Source: Burkholderiales bacterium
Lineage (GTDB): Bacteria > Pseudomonadota > Gammaproteobacteria > Burkholderiales > SG8-39
Reading direction: 5' to 3'
DNA: 64,000 bases
NCBI GenBank assembly: GCA_026417035.1
Contig: JAOAEA010000004.1
Span: forward strand, 48,614-112,613
Part shown: positions 31,948-39,942 of the stretch, piece after piece
How positions within the stretch are numbered: the first letter of the stretch is position 1
How the letters are laid out: each line of letters starts with the position of its first letter
Translations under genes and position numbers: made by a program
Notes under the pieces: model-generated
Seen by the model: only the letters and a program-made list of their open reading frames with translations
The model's database searches: none
What the model was told of the DNA's origin: nothing

Positions 31948-33660
31948 TCAGGCCGGCGAGAGGCCGGGGTTGCCCTCGACGCCGACGAGCTTCGGCTGCT
32001 TCGGCTCGAGCACCGGGATCGTCTTCCGGTCCTTGAGGTAAGTCTCGACGACGTCCCACACCGGCTCTCCCGAAGCCCCCTCCGCCACCGGCGCCCAGCC
32101 GGCGACCTTGTACTTCTTCGCCGCCTCGATCGGCTTGCCGTGAAGGCGCATGTCGCGGATGCGGTCGCCCATCTTCGCGTTGGGCGCGCAGGTGTAGTCG
32201 AGGCCGCCGACACGCACCATGTCGCCGCCCTGCTGCAGGTACGGGTCGGGGTTGAAGAGGTTGTCGCAGACGTCCTCGAGGATCAGCTTGATGTCGGCGC
32301 CGGAGATCTCGCTGAGCGTCGAGTAGGAGTAGGTGGTGGCGGTCTGGTCCAGCACGTGCTCGCGGGTGATCGCCTGGCCGGGCAGGATCGAGGTGCCCCA
32401 GCGGAAGCCGGGCGAGAAGGCGATCTCGGCGCCCTTCACCGCCATGAGCGCATCGAGGATCAGCTGGTCGAAGGTGCCGTTGAAGTTGCCGCGGCGGTAG
32501 AGCAGGCCCTGGGTCGTCGCGAGCTTCTCGCCGAGCTTCGCCTCGTGCGGGGCGCGGATTTTCTTCACCACCGCGTCCACCGCCGGGTCCGCCGGCAGCA
32601 GGTTCGAGAACACCGGCAGGAGCCGATAGCGGAAGTCGGCGACCTTGCCGCCCTTCACGTCGAGGTCGAGCACCGCGAGGAACTTGCCGTTCGAGCCGGC
32701 GTTGGTCACGAGCGTCCGCCCCCCGGCGTTGCCGACGAGCGTCGGCTGCGGCACCCCGTCGTGCGTGTGGCCGCCGAGGATCGCGTCGACGCCGGTCACG
32801 CGGCTCGCGAGCTTGAGGTCGACGTCCATGCCGTTGTGGGAGAGGAGCACCACGACCTGCGCGCCTTTCGCGCGCGCCTCGTTGACGAGCTTCTGCAGGT
32901 CGTCCTCCTGGATGCCGAACGTCCAGTCCGGGACGAAATGGCGCGGGTTCGCGATGGGGGTGTAGGGGAAGGCCTGCCCGACGACCGCCACCGGCACGCC
33001 GTTCACGTTCTTCAGGGTGTAGCCCTTGAACACCGGATCGTTGAAGTCCTGGGTCTTCACGTTGTGCGCGACGAATTCCATCGCCCCGAGCTCGTTCTTC
33101 ACCGCCTGCTGCACGCGCTCCGCGCCGTAGGTGAACTCCCAGTGGCCGGTCATCACGTCCACGCCGAGCGCCTTCTGCGCCTCGATCATGTCCGCCCCCC
33201 TGGTCCAGAGGCTGATCCCGGAGCCCTGCCACGTGTCGCCCGAGTCGAGGAGCAGCGCCCCCGGGCGCTCGGCGCGCAGGCGTTTCACGAGCGTGGCGAG
33301 GTGCGCGAAGCCGCCGACCTTGCCGTACGTCTCGGCGGCTTTCGTGAAGTCGAGGTAGGTGAAGGCATGCGCCTCGCGCGTCCCCGGGCGGATCTTGAAC
33401 CACTTGAGGAGGTGCTCCCCGACGAGGTGCGGCGGCTTGCCGCGCGCCTCGCCGACGCCGATGTTGACCGAGGGCTCGCGGAAGTAGATGGGCAGGAGCT
33501 GCGCGTGGCAGTCGGTGAAATGGAGCAGGCTCACGTTGCCGAACTTCGGCACGGTGTAGAGCGCATCGGCCGCGCCCTGCGCGAGCGCGGTGCGGCTGTC
33601 GAGCGCGAGGCCGGCGGCGGAGGCGATCGCGAGCACTTCGAGGAATTCGCGGCGGTTCAT
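31948..33660 (-). CDS. soxB: SoxB, sulfate thiol hydrolase of the Sox system
   Basis: A 570-residue periplasmic di-manganese hydrolase that removes sulfate from the SoxY-bound cysteine S-thiosulfonate. The N-terminal MNRREFLEVLAIASAAGLAL is a Tat signal (RREFL). The 5'-nucleotidase-like metal motifs are visible: LHFTDCHAQL, LLLDSGDTWQGSG, GHWEFTYG, LLSHNGMD and ILGGHTHD. The length matches known SoxB. It is the last gene of soxYZAXB, 73 bases after soxX. The ATG at 33660 is where the Tat signal begins; the open frame upstream does not look like protein. Confidence 0.96.
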   Translation of the reverse strand: MNRREFLEVLAIASAAGLALDSRTALAQGAADALYTVPKFGNVSLLHFTDCHAQLLPIYFREPSVNIGVGEARGKPPHLVGEHLLKWFKIRPGTREAHAFTYLDFTKAAETYGKVGGFAHLATLVKRLRAERPGALLLDSGDTWQGSGISLWTRGADMIEAQKALGVDVMTGHWEFTYGAERVQQAVKNELGAMEFVAHNVKTQDFNDPVFKGYTLKNVNGVPVAVVGQAFPYTPIANPRHFVPDWTFGIQEDDLQKLVNEARAKGAQVVVLLSHNGMDVDLKLASRVTGVDAILGGHTHDGVPQPTLVGNAGGRTLVTNAGSNGKFLAVLDLDVKGGKVADFRYRLLPVFSNLLPADPAVDAVVKKIRAPHEAKLGEKLATTQGLLYRRGNFNGTFDQLILDALMAVKGAEIAFSPGFRWGTSILPGQAITREHVLDQTATTYSYSTLSEISGADIKLILEDVCDNLFNPDPYLQQGGDMVRVGGLDYTCAPNAKMGDRIRDMRLHGKPIEAAKKYKVAGWAPVAEGASGEPVWDVVETYLKDRKTIPVLEPKQPKLVGVEGNPGLSPA

Positions 33661-33733
33661 GGCATCGGGGCTCCGGGAAAAGAAAAGGCTTGGCGGGGCC
33701 AAGCCTTCCGGGATGCTGCGGTCGGGCGCCGCG

Positions 33734-34342
33734 CTATTTGTTCACCGGCGACTCGGGATCCATCAGGTACGCCACCAGGTCCTTGATCTGGGCCTCGGTG
33801 AGCGTGCCGGTGCTGCCGAAGCGCGGCATGGTCGAGCAGGTGTTGAAGGCCTTCGAGTTGTAGATCCGCTCGTACACGTACTTCTGGTTCGCCTCGGTGT
33901 AGCCGCGCGTCTTGCCGAACTGCAGCAGGCTCGGGCCGAGGGTCCCGAACGAGGTCTGCTGCGGCGAGAGCTGATGGCAGTTGTAGCAGCTGCCGCCCGC
34001 CTCGCCCGGCTTGTCGCTCCACGTCATGCCCCGGCCGCTCTCGGCGATCCGCGCGCCGCGTTTCCAGTCGCCCATGAACTTGCCGTCGGCCGGGAGCTTG
34101 ACCGTCTTCATCTCGGCCGCCTCCAGGCGCTGCTGCACCTCGAAGGGCGGGTTGTCGTGGTATTGCGTGCAGATTCTCTGGAGCTCGGTCTGGTCGAGCC
34201 GGTCCATGGTCGCGATCCCGCGCGCCTGGAAGTCGCGCTTGAGCACCGCGTCGGCCTGCGCCCGGTAGGCGGCCTCGTCCTTGGTCGCGCAGCCCGCGAG
34301 CGCCGCCGCGCACGCCGCCGCCAGGATGATCTTCGTGTTCAT
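33734..34342 (-). CDS. soxX: SoxX, monohaem cytochrome c with lipobox
   Basis: A 202-residue c-type cytochrome with one haem site (CYNCH) and a distal Met candidate in CSTMPRFG. It pairs with SoxA to form the enzyme that oxidatively joins thiosulfate to SoxY. The N terminus MNTKIILAAACAAALAGCATK carries a lipobox (Leu15-Ala-Gly-Cys18), so it is probably a lipoprotein that anchors SoxAX to a membrane. The extra N-terminal region (about 20-100) makes it longer than the shortest SoxX forms. It lies 25 bases after soxA. Confidence 0.92.
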   Translation of the reverse strand: MNTKIILAAACAAALAGCATKDEAAYRAQADAVLKRDFQARGIATMDRLDQTELQRICTQYHDNPPFEVQQRLEAAEMKTVKLPADGKFMGDWKRGARIAESGRGMTWSDKPGEAGGSCYNCHQLSPQQTSFGTLGPSLLQFGKTRGYTEANQKYVYERIYNSKAFNTCSTMPRFGSTGTLTEAQIKDLVAYLMDPESPVNK

Positions 34343-34367
34343 CGCTCGTCTCCTCGTCCGCTGGCCG

Positions 34368-35183
34368 CTAGCGCTTGATGCCCGGGCCCTTGTACACCGT
34401 GCCGTTCGCGTTCACCGTCAGGTAGGTGAGCAGCGCCGTGATCGCCTCGGAGACGTACTTCGGCTCGGGGAAGCGCTGCTGGCGGAAGCAGTCGTTCATC
34501 CGCCACTGCAGCGTGTGCATCACGCCGCCGGTCATGCGGTAGCCGGGCCAGCCGAGCACGCCGCGCGCCGCCTGCTGCGGGTTGGTGAAGTTCGGCAGCT
34601 GCTGCGTGCGGATGCGCTTGCCGTCCGCGCCGTGGCAGCTCGCGCACGAGAGGTCCCAGGCGCCGGCGCGGTGGAAGAAGATCGCCTTGCCGAGCTCGTA
34701 GGCCTCGCGCTCCTGCGCGTTCGACTGCGGCGCGTCGAACTTCATGCCCTTCGACTGCGCGGCGATGAAGGTGACGATCGACACGACGTCGGGGGTGCGG
34801 GTCTCGGTGCTGAACGGCTGTTTCGCGAGCTCCTCGTAGGTGAACCCCTGCAGCGTGATCATGCAGTGCACGACGCGCGCCTCGATGTCCATCACGCGGC
34901 CCACATCGGGGAAGTAACGCGGCGTCTGCACGTACGCCCCTTTCACGACGCCCGGGCCGAGGCCGAGGTCGCACTTCTCGAGCGAGGCGTTCTTCGGTCC
35001 GCGCCGGGTGCGCCAGAGCTCCTCGCCCTTCAGCTCGAAGAGCTCCGCGGGGTTGGCCTCCTCCATGACCGCCCGGAACTTCTCGAATTCGGCGGTCGTG
35101 GTGTCGGTGTCCTGCGCAGCGACGGGCGTCGCGCCGAGCGCGGCGCCGAGCGCGGCGGCGCACACGATGTTTCTTCTCTTCAT
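34368..35183 (-). CDS. soxA: SoxA, monohaem form
   Basis: A 271-residue periplasmic cytochrome with an ordinary Sec signal (MKRRNIVCAAALGAALGATPVAAQ). There is only one CxxCH (CASCH, about residue 182), followed by NDCFRQQRFPEP, whose Cys is the expected axial ligand that becomes a persulfide. The N-terminal haem site of dihaem SoxA is replaced by lone cysteines (EKCDLGLG and VVHCMITLQ), which in such proteins can form a disulfide. It acts with SoxX on thiosulfate and SoxYZ. Confidence 0.94.
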   Translation of the reverse strand: MKRRNIVCAAALGAALGATPVAAQDTDTTTAEFEKFRAVMEEANPAELFELKGEELWRTRRGPKNASLEKCDLGLGPGVVKGAYVQTPRYFPDVGRVMDIEARVVHCMITLQGFTYEELAKQPFSTETRTPDVVSIVTFIAAQSKGMKFDAPQSNAQEREAYELGKAIFFHRAGAWDLSCASCHGADGKRIRTQQLPNFTNPQQAARGVLGWPGYRMTGGVMHTLQWRMNDCFRQQRFPEPKYVSEAITALLTYLTVNANGTVYKGPGIKR

Positions 35184-35211
35184 GGCTCCTCCAGTGGTGG
35201 TGGAACCGGAG

Positions 35212-35227
35212 GGCGGGCCTGCCCGCC
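35212..35227 (-). other. GC-rich hairpin between soxZ and soxA
   Basis: GGCGGGC-CT-GCCCGCC, a near-perfect palindrome in the 101-base soxZ-soxA gap, the largest gap after soxY in this operon. There is no T tract. It could be a processing or stabilising stem that sets the SoxYZ to SoxAXB ratio. Confidence 0.35.
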
Positions 35228-35284
35228 TGCGCCGCGATTCTGCGTCGCGGTCGCCCCCAGCCGGGGTCCGGAGCCGCCGGCGGG

Positions 35285-35599
35285 CTAGCCGCCGAGCGTG
35301 ATCTCGTCGGTGCGCTTGTCGCCCTTGTTGTCTTCCCAGGTGATGGAGAGCTTGTCGCCCGCCTTGGCGCCTTTCACCTTGAACGCGAACACCGGGTTGC
35401 GCGAGATGGCCTGGGTCGTGCTCGCCTCGAACACCGTCTTGCCATTGAGCTGGGCGGTGATCGAGTGGATGAAGTGCAGCGGCACGACGTTGCCGGACGC
35501 GTCCTTGCGCTGGCCGGTTTCCATCGGGTGCGACATCAGCACGCGCACGTCCGCGACGTCGCCCTGCAGCGTCGCGCGGATACGCATCGGATCTGCCAT
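35285..35599 (-). CDS. soxZ: SoxZ, sulfur-carrier complex subunit
   Basis: A 104-residue periplasmic protein without its own signal peptide, as expected because SoxZ is exported bound to Tat-carrying SoxY. It has the immunoglobulin-like pattern of the family: MRIRATLQGDVADVRVLMSHPMETGQRKD, FIHSITAQLNGKTVF and AKAGDKLSITWEDNKGD. It sits 38 bases after soxY with a GAGGGAG ribosome site. Confidence 0.95.
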   Translation of the reverse strand: MADPMRIRATLQGDVADVRVLMSHPMETGQRKDASGNVVPLHFIHSITAQLNGKTVFEASTTQAISRNPVFAFKVKGAKAGDKLSITWEDNKGDKRTDEITLGG

Positions 35600-35637
35600 G
35601 GGTACTCCCTCCTCGTGTCTCGAAACGGCCCCCGGCG

Positions 35638-36108
35638 TCAGCCGCCGCAGCCGCCGATGGTCACTTTCACTTCCTTCGCCGTCGTGTAGGGCTTGCCGCC
35701 GGCCATCGCGACCACGCGCACCGGCGAGGACTCGCCGACCTTGACGCGCAGCGCGACGAAGGGGACGCCGCCCTTGGAGACGTCGAAGGTGCCGACGTAC
35801 GGGAAGGGGTTCTTGTCGACGAACACCGCGATCGACTCGGTGTTCGGGATCTTGCTCTCGATCTCGATCGGCACGACGGCGCCGTTCTCGGCGATGTCGG
35901 GCGCCTTGATCACGATGTCCTTGGTCTCGGCTGCGCCCGACACGCCGAGCGCCTTCATCGCGTCGGCGGTGCTCTTCGCCTCGGCCGCGGCCTTGTTGGG
36001 TGGCGCGGCGAACGCGACGCCCGGCTTCACCAGGCCCGCGGCGGCGGCCGCGACGATCGCGCCGGCCGCGCCGGCGCCACGCAAGACGTTCCTGCGGTGC
36101 ATGTCCAT
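35638..36108 (-). CDS. soxY: SoxY, thiosulfate-binding sulfur carrier
   Basis: A 156-residue protein. A Tat signal (HRRNVLRGAGAAGAIVAAAAA) leads to a beta-rich domain ending in the swinging arm VTIGGCGG, whose Cys154 carries the sulfur intermediates. First gene of soxYZAXB. The ATG at 36108 has a GGAGAC ribosome site. With no soxCD in the operon, the sulfane sulfur left on SoxY is expected to be handed to other systems or stored as sulfur. Confidence 0.96.
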   Translation of the reverse strand: MDMHRRNVLRGAGAAGAIVAAAAAGLVKPGVAFAAPPNKAAAEAKSTADAMKALGVSGAAETKDIVIKAPDIAENGAVVPIEIESKIPNTESIAVFVDKNPFPYVGTFDVSKGGVPFVALRVKVGESSPVRVVAMAGGKPYTTAKEVKVTIGGCGG

Positions 36109-36176
36109 GGAAGTCTCCTCAGTGAGGTGGTGCTCGTGCGGGTCTGGCAGCGTTGCCCGCTTGCGCGCGAACCGGG

Positions 36177-36206
36177 AGATTACTGACAAAACCGCCCCCG
36201 CATCAA
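36177..36206 (-). promoter_or_regulatory. weak candidate sox promoter
   Basis: On the minus strand, TTGATG (36206-36201) and TAATCT (36182-36177) are separated by 18 bases. The -35 is fair and the -10 poor (3 of 6), which fits an activator-dependent promoter. It lies about 70 bases before soxY and downstream of the shared element at 36226-36243. Confidence 0.35.
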
Positions 36207-36225
36207 GGGCTCCCCGGCCCGACGC

Positions 36226-36243
36226 GCTTCATTCGCGGATAAG
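36226..36243 (-). promoter_or_regulatory. shared sulfur-promoter element, sox copy
   Basis: Minus strand CTTATCCGCGAATGAAGC, just past the moaC stop codon and 118 bases before soxY. It shares 12 of 16 core positions with the sat copy, and the identity extends upstream as TTCCTTATC. Its 5' end is 61 bases from the 5' end of the candidate -10. Confidence 0.5.
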
Positions 36244-36248
36244 GAACG

Positions 36249-36755
36249 CTAATCCCCACGGCGCTGGCGCCGCGCCGCGCTCCGGACGTAATGCCCGGAC
36301 TTGCCGCCGGCCTTCTCGAGCAGCATCACGCCGTCGATGCGCATGTCGCGGTCCACGGCCTTGCACATGTCGTAGACGGTGAGCAGGCCGACGGCCACCG
36401 CCGTGAGCGCCTCCATCTCGACGCCGGTGCGGCCGCGCGTCTCGACGGTCACGGTGAGCGTGATCGCGTGGCGCGCCGCGTCGGCGGCGAACTCGGCGGC
36501 GACGCGGGTGAGGGCGAGCGGGTGGCAGAGGGGGATCAGGTCGGCGGTGCGCTTCGCGGCCTGGATCGCCGCGATGCGCGCGACGCCGAGCACGTCGCCC
36601 TTCTTCGCCGCGCCCGCGCGGATCATCGCGAAGGTCGCCGGCCGCATCGAGATCGTCCCCGCGGCGCGGGCCACGCGGTGCGTCTCGGCCTTCTCGCCGA
36701 CGTCCACCATGTGCGCGTCGCCGCGCGCGTCGAAATGGGTGAGCTTGCCCGCCAT
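36249..36755 (-). CDS. moaC: cyclic pyranopterin monophosphate synthase MoaC
   Basis: A 168-residue molybdenum-cofactor enzyme with all the hallmark motifs: [31 protein letters not shown] and [11 protein letters not shown]. It makes cPMP with MoaA, an early step of molybdopterin synthesis. SoeA, encoded in the same window, needs this cofactor. The C-terminal extension ([10 protein letters not shown]) is short and basic. It is upstream of soxY on the same strand, with 140 bases between, and divergent from the protease gene. Confidence 0.96.
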   Translation of the reverse strand: MAGKLTHFDARGDAHMVDVGEKAETHRVARAAGTISMRPATFAMIRAGAAKKGDVLGVARIAAIQAAKRTADLIPLCHPLALTRVAAEFAADAARHAITLTVTVETRGRTGVEMEALTAVAVGLLTVYDMCKAVDRDMRIDGVMLLEKAGGKSGHYVRSAARRQRRGD

Positions 36756-36828
36756 CTGCCGTCGGTTCCCGCAACCGCGCGATTATGCCCCAGCGCCGGC
36801 CCCGCCCAGGAACCCGCTGCGCCGGCGG

Positions 36829-36834
36829 GTATCA
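36829..36834 (+). promoter_or_regulatory. candidate -10 very close to the protease ATG
   Basis: TATCAT (5 of 6 matches) ends 8 bases before the ATG at 36842. If it is the real -10, transcription would start at or next to the ATG, giving a leaderless message. An AGGA at 36836-36839 could alternatively be a ribosome site for a transcript that starts further upstream. Confidence 0.35.
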
Positions 36835-36841
36835 TAGGAAC

Positions 36842-38281
36842 ATGCGAAAGCTCGTTGCGCTCGTCACGGCGGGCGCGCTCCTCGTCCCGCCGGCGCTGGC
36901 GCAGCCGCTGCCCGAGCTCGGCGAAGCGGCGCAAACGGTCTTCACGCCGCAGATGGAACGGCGCATCGGCGAGATGGCGCTCGCCGAGCTGCGCCGCGAT
37001 CCGGCGTTCGTGAACGACCCCGAGGTGAGCGCCTATCTGAACGCGCTCGGCCAGCGCCTGGTCGCCGCGGGGCCCGATCCGCGCCAGTCCTTCGTGTTCT
37101 TCGCGCTGCGCGACCCCACCGTGAACGCCTTCGCGATCCCGGGCGGCGTCATCGGCGTCCACACCGGCCTCATCACGACGGCGCAGACGGAATCCGAGCT
37201 CGCCTCGGTGCTCGCGCACGAGATCGCGCACGTGACGCAGCGGCACGTGGCACGCCAGCTCGCCGTGCAGCAGCAGATCCAGCCCTTGGCGCTCCTCGCG
37301 CTCGCGCTCGGGATCCTCGCGGCGCGCTCCAACCCCGGCATCACCCAGGCGGCGATCGTCGGCTCGCAGGCGGCGGGCGTGCAGGCGTTCCTCAACTACA
37401 GCCGCGACTTCGAGCGCGAGGCCGACCGCATCGGCTTCCAGACGCTGCAGGCGGCGGGCTTCGACGTGAGCGCCGCGCCGGTCTTCTTCGAGCGGCTGCA
37501 GAAGGCCTCGCGGCTCTACGAGAACAACGCGCCGGTGTACCTGCGCACGCACCCGCTCACTTCGGAGCGGATCGCCGACATGCAGGGGCGGGCCGCGAAC
37601 GAGCCCTACCGGCAGACGCCCGACTCACTCGACTTCCGGCTGGTGCGCGCCAAGCTCATGGCCGAGGCCGGCACCCCGCAGCAGGCGGTGACGAGCCTCG
37701 AGACGCTCGTGCGCGAACGGCGCTTCGCCGACGAGGTCGCGGCGCGCTACGGCTACGCGCGCGCGCTGCTCCGCGCGCGCGACTTGCCACGGGCCGGTGC
37801 GGAAGTCGCCGTGCTGCACCGGATGGGGGTGCAGCACGCGATGGTCGAGAACCTCGACGCGACCATCAAGCGCGAGGCGGGCGACCTCGAGGGCGCCCGC
37901 GAGACGCTCGCCGCCGCGCTCAAGACGTTCCCGGGCAACCTCGCGCTCGGCTTGAGCTACGTCGAGACCCTGCAGGCGCTCGGCCGGTACCGGGAGTCGC
38001 TCGACGCGGCCGACCGCATCGCGAAGGCCTATCCCCTCGAGCCGCGCGTGCACGAGCTCATGGCGAAGGGCTATGCGGGGCTCGGCCTGAGGACTGCCCA
38101 GCATCGCGCGCTCGCGGAGTTCTACCTGCTCGCGGGGAGCCTGCCGGCCGCGATCGAGCAGCTGCAGCTCGCGCGCAGCGCGGGCGACGGCGACTTCTAC
38201 ACGCTCTCTGCCGTCGATGCGCGTCTGCGCGAGCTGCGGACGCGCCAGGCCGAGGAGAAGAAGGAGATGGCGGGCAAGTGA
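36842..38281 (+). CDS. M48-family periplasmic metalloprotease with TPR domain (BepA-like)
   Basis: A 479-residue exported protein. A Sec signal (MRKLVALVTAGALLVPPALA) is followed by an M48 peptidase domain with the zinc motif HEIAH in LAHEIAHVTQRH and the third ligand region FEREADRIG. A C-terminal TPR region spans about 270-475. The layout and length match BepA/YfgC, which supervises outer-membrane protein (LptD, BAM) assembly. Divergent from moaC. The 85-base gap after it contains GC-rich inverted repeats but no convincing terminator. Confidence 0.92.
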   Translation: MRKLVALVTAGALLVPPALAQPLPELGEAAQTVFTPQMERRIGEMALAELRRDPAFVNDPEVSAYLNALGQRLVAAGPDPRQSFVFFALRDPTVNAFAIPGGVIGVHTGLITTAQTESELASVLAHEIAHVTQRHVARQLAVQQQIQPLALLALALGILAARSNPGITQAAIVGSQAAGVQAFLNYSRDFEREADRIGFQTLQAAGFDVSAAPVFFERLQKASRLYENNAPVYLRTHPLTSERIADMQGRAANEPYRQTPDSLDFRLVRAKLMAEAGTPQQAVTSLETLVRERRFADEVAARYGYARALLRARDLPRAGAEVAVLHRMGVQHAMVENLDATIKREAGDLEGARETLAAALKTFPGNLALGLSYVETLQALGRYRESLDAADRIAKAYPLEPRVHELMAKGYAGLGLRTAQHRALAEFYLLAGSLPAAIEQLQLARSAGDGDFYTLSAVDARLRELRTRQAEEKKEMAGK

Positions 38282-38366
38282 CTCGCCTGCCCCGGGGGCG
38301 GATCGCCCCTCCCCGGGGAATCCCGCGCGGTTTCCGTGCCGCCGGCCCGCTCGCGGGTCGGGCGGC

Positions 38367-39338
38367 TCACCCGTCAGGCTTGCCCGAGTAGGTCTCGTAG
38401 AGCGCTGCGAAGGTCTGCTCGCCCTGCGCGAGCGCGGCGGCGTCGCTGCGGGAGCGCCGGCGGGCGTTCTTGAGCAGCGTGTCCACCCGCGCCGCGTCCG
38501 GGTGCGCGCCGGTGCCGCCCTCGAGCGCGCGCACGAGCTGCGCGAGCTTGGCGAGGCCGGCGTCGCCGGCGAGGTCGAAGTGCACCAGCAGCGCGTCGAA
38601 CGCGCCGCTCCCGTCCTGTTTCGCGAAGGCCGCGCCGGGAAAGGCGAAGCCGAGGGCGTTCGGCGCCGGCCGCTCCTTCGGCCCCAGCACGACGAACTCG
38701 GCCCCCGGGTCGATGAAGCGCCGCACGAGCCACGCCGACGCGATCCGGTCCGGCGTGGCGGGACCCCGCGTGGCCCAGGTCCGCCGCCGGAACTCGGGGT
38801 GGCGGCCCGCGCCCGCGGCGCGCGCCGGCGCGTCGCTCTCGACGAGCCGCTTGACGATGGCCTCGGCCCTGGCGAGCACGCGTTCGGCCTCGTGGCGCAG
38901 CGGCGAGTCGAAGAAGTCGAGGTCGACGATCGCCTTCAGGTCGCGGCGCTGCTTGGCGAGCACGCCCGCGATCGCGGCCGGGTCGGCGACGCCGTAGCCG
39001 ACGCGCAGGGACTCGACGGTCTTCACGAGGTCGGCGTAGCGCGGGGAGCGATCGAAGAGGGCGGCGAGTTCGACCGCCTCGGCGGTGTCGAGGGTCCGCG
39101 CGGCGAGCACGTGCGCCGCGCCGCCCGAGCGCTCGATGTCGTCGGCGAGCCTGAGGAAGGCCTCCCGGTGGGCCTGCCGCGCCGGCAGGAGGTAGACGCC
39201 CTCCCGCAGGATCCCCGCGCCGAGCGCCTCGATCGCCCGGAGCGCGCGCATGCGCGCCGGGATGTCGTCGACGGGCAGCGTGGCCACGAGGGCGAGCCAC
39301 TCGCCCGCGTAGGCGTCGCGCGCCCGGTCGGCGCTCAC
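38367..39338 (-). CDS. ChrB-family protein (chromate resistance-like)
   Basis: A 323-residue soluble protein. The N-terminal half matches the ChrB N-terminal pattern (MRALRAIEALGAGILREGVYLLP). The C-terminal half has the ChrB signature WATRGPATPDRIASAWLVRRFIDPGAEFV. ChrB was described as a chromate-sensing regulator or helper of the ChrA exporter, but no chrA is present here. Because chromate and sulfate share uptake and chemistry, the place next to sat may be meaningful; this is inference. It starts with GTG overlapping the upstream gene's stop (GTGA). Confidence 0.8.
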   Translation of the reverse strand: MSADRARDAYAGEWLALVATLPVDDIPARMRALRAIEALGAGILREGVYLLPARQAHREAFLRLADDIERSGGAAHVLAARTLDTAEAVELAALFDRSPRYADLVKTVESLRVGYGVADPAAIAGVLAKQRRDLKAIVDLDFFDSPLRHEAERVLARAEAIVKRLVESDAPARAAGAGRHPEFRRRTWATRGPATPDRIASAWLVRRFIDPGAEFVVLGPKERPAPNALGFAFPGAAFAKQDGSGAFDALLVHFDLAGDAGLAKLAQLVRALEGGTGAHPDAARVDTLLKNARRRSRSDAAALAQGEQTFAALYETYSGKPDG

Positions 39339-39640
39339 TTGCCGCGCCCGGGCGCGCTCGCGTAGAGCTGCATCACCGCGCGGTCGCGCCAGTTCTTCTC
39401 GTCGAGCACGGCGCCCGGAACGAAGAAGCGCTCGCCGGGCGCCACGGGCTGCTCGTGGACGATCCGCTCGACGTCCCCGTAAGCGATGCGGCGGAGGAGT
39501 CCCGCCCCGCTGGTCTCGCGCGCGACCATGAACTTGTCGTAGACGCGGTAGACGTAGAGATTGAGCGGCCTCGTCCGGCCGGTCTCGTCCCGCCAGGCGA
39601 GCGTGTAGCGCGTGTCGGGCTTGAAGGCTTCCTTGTCCAT
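39335..39640 (-). CDS. conserved hypothetical protein upstream of chrB-like gene
   Basis: A 101-residue soluble protein starting MDKEAFKPDTRYTLAWRDETG, with a strong AGGAGG ribosome site. It reads as a compact beta-rich fold (LNLYVYRVYDKFMVARET, RIVHEQPVAPGERFFVPGAV). No cysteine, no membrane segment. I do not recognise the family. The 4-base overlap with the ChrB-like gene indicates one translational unit. It is divergent from sat, sharing the 302-base control region. Confidence 0.7.
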   Translation of the reverse strand: MDKEAFKPDTRYTLAWRDETGRTRPLNLYVYRVYDKFMVARETSGAGLLRRIAYGDVERIVHEQPVAPGERFFVPGAVLDEKNWRDRAVMQLYASAPGRGK

Positions 39641-39744
39641 GGGTCCCGCTCCTCCTGCGGCGGTGCGGCGAAGTCTACCAAGCCCGTCCGCGGTTCCCAA
39701 CCGCTGCGCCGGCGTCTGGCCCGAGCGCCGGGTAAGCAGGCTTC

Positions 39745-39762
39745 CTTATCGACGGATCAAAA
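39745..39762 (+). promoter_or_regulatory. shared sulfur-promoter element, sat copy
   Basis: CTTATCGACGGATCAAAA in the 302-base divergent region before sat. It differs at only two positions from the copy before soeA. TATAAG (39763-39768) abuts it and could be a -10. A second candidate -10, CACAAT at 39795-39800, places the element 50 bases upstream, the same as at soeA (49). The rest of this gap (39801-39930) is GC-rich and shows nothing else. Confidence 0.6.
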
Positions 39763-39942
39763 TATAAGCTTCGTCCGGCGGTGTTCCGGCCGCGCACAAT
39801 ACCGGCCGCGCCAGCCGGCGACGGCCGCCCGCGGCGGCGCACGCTGCGCGGAGAACCACCACGACCGCTTGCCCCGGCCCGCTCGCCGCGAGCGGCGGAC
39901 CAGGAGGCGCGCGGCGCGTTCCGCAGGATCGGAGGAGGGAGA

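Noticed and set aside
36842..38281. Sox-linked thioredoxin or cytochrome gene beyond moaC
   Set aside because: The gene is a clear M48 protease with TPRs; no soxV, soxW, soxC or soxD was found on either side of the sox operon.
38289..38366. Terminator between the protease gene and the ChrB-like gene
   Set aside because: GC-rich inverted repeats are present, but the loops are too tight (2 bases) and there is no T tract.
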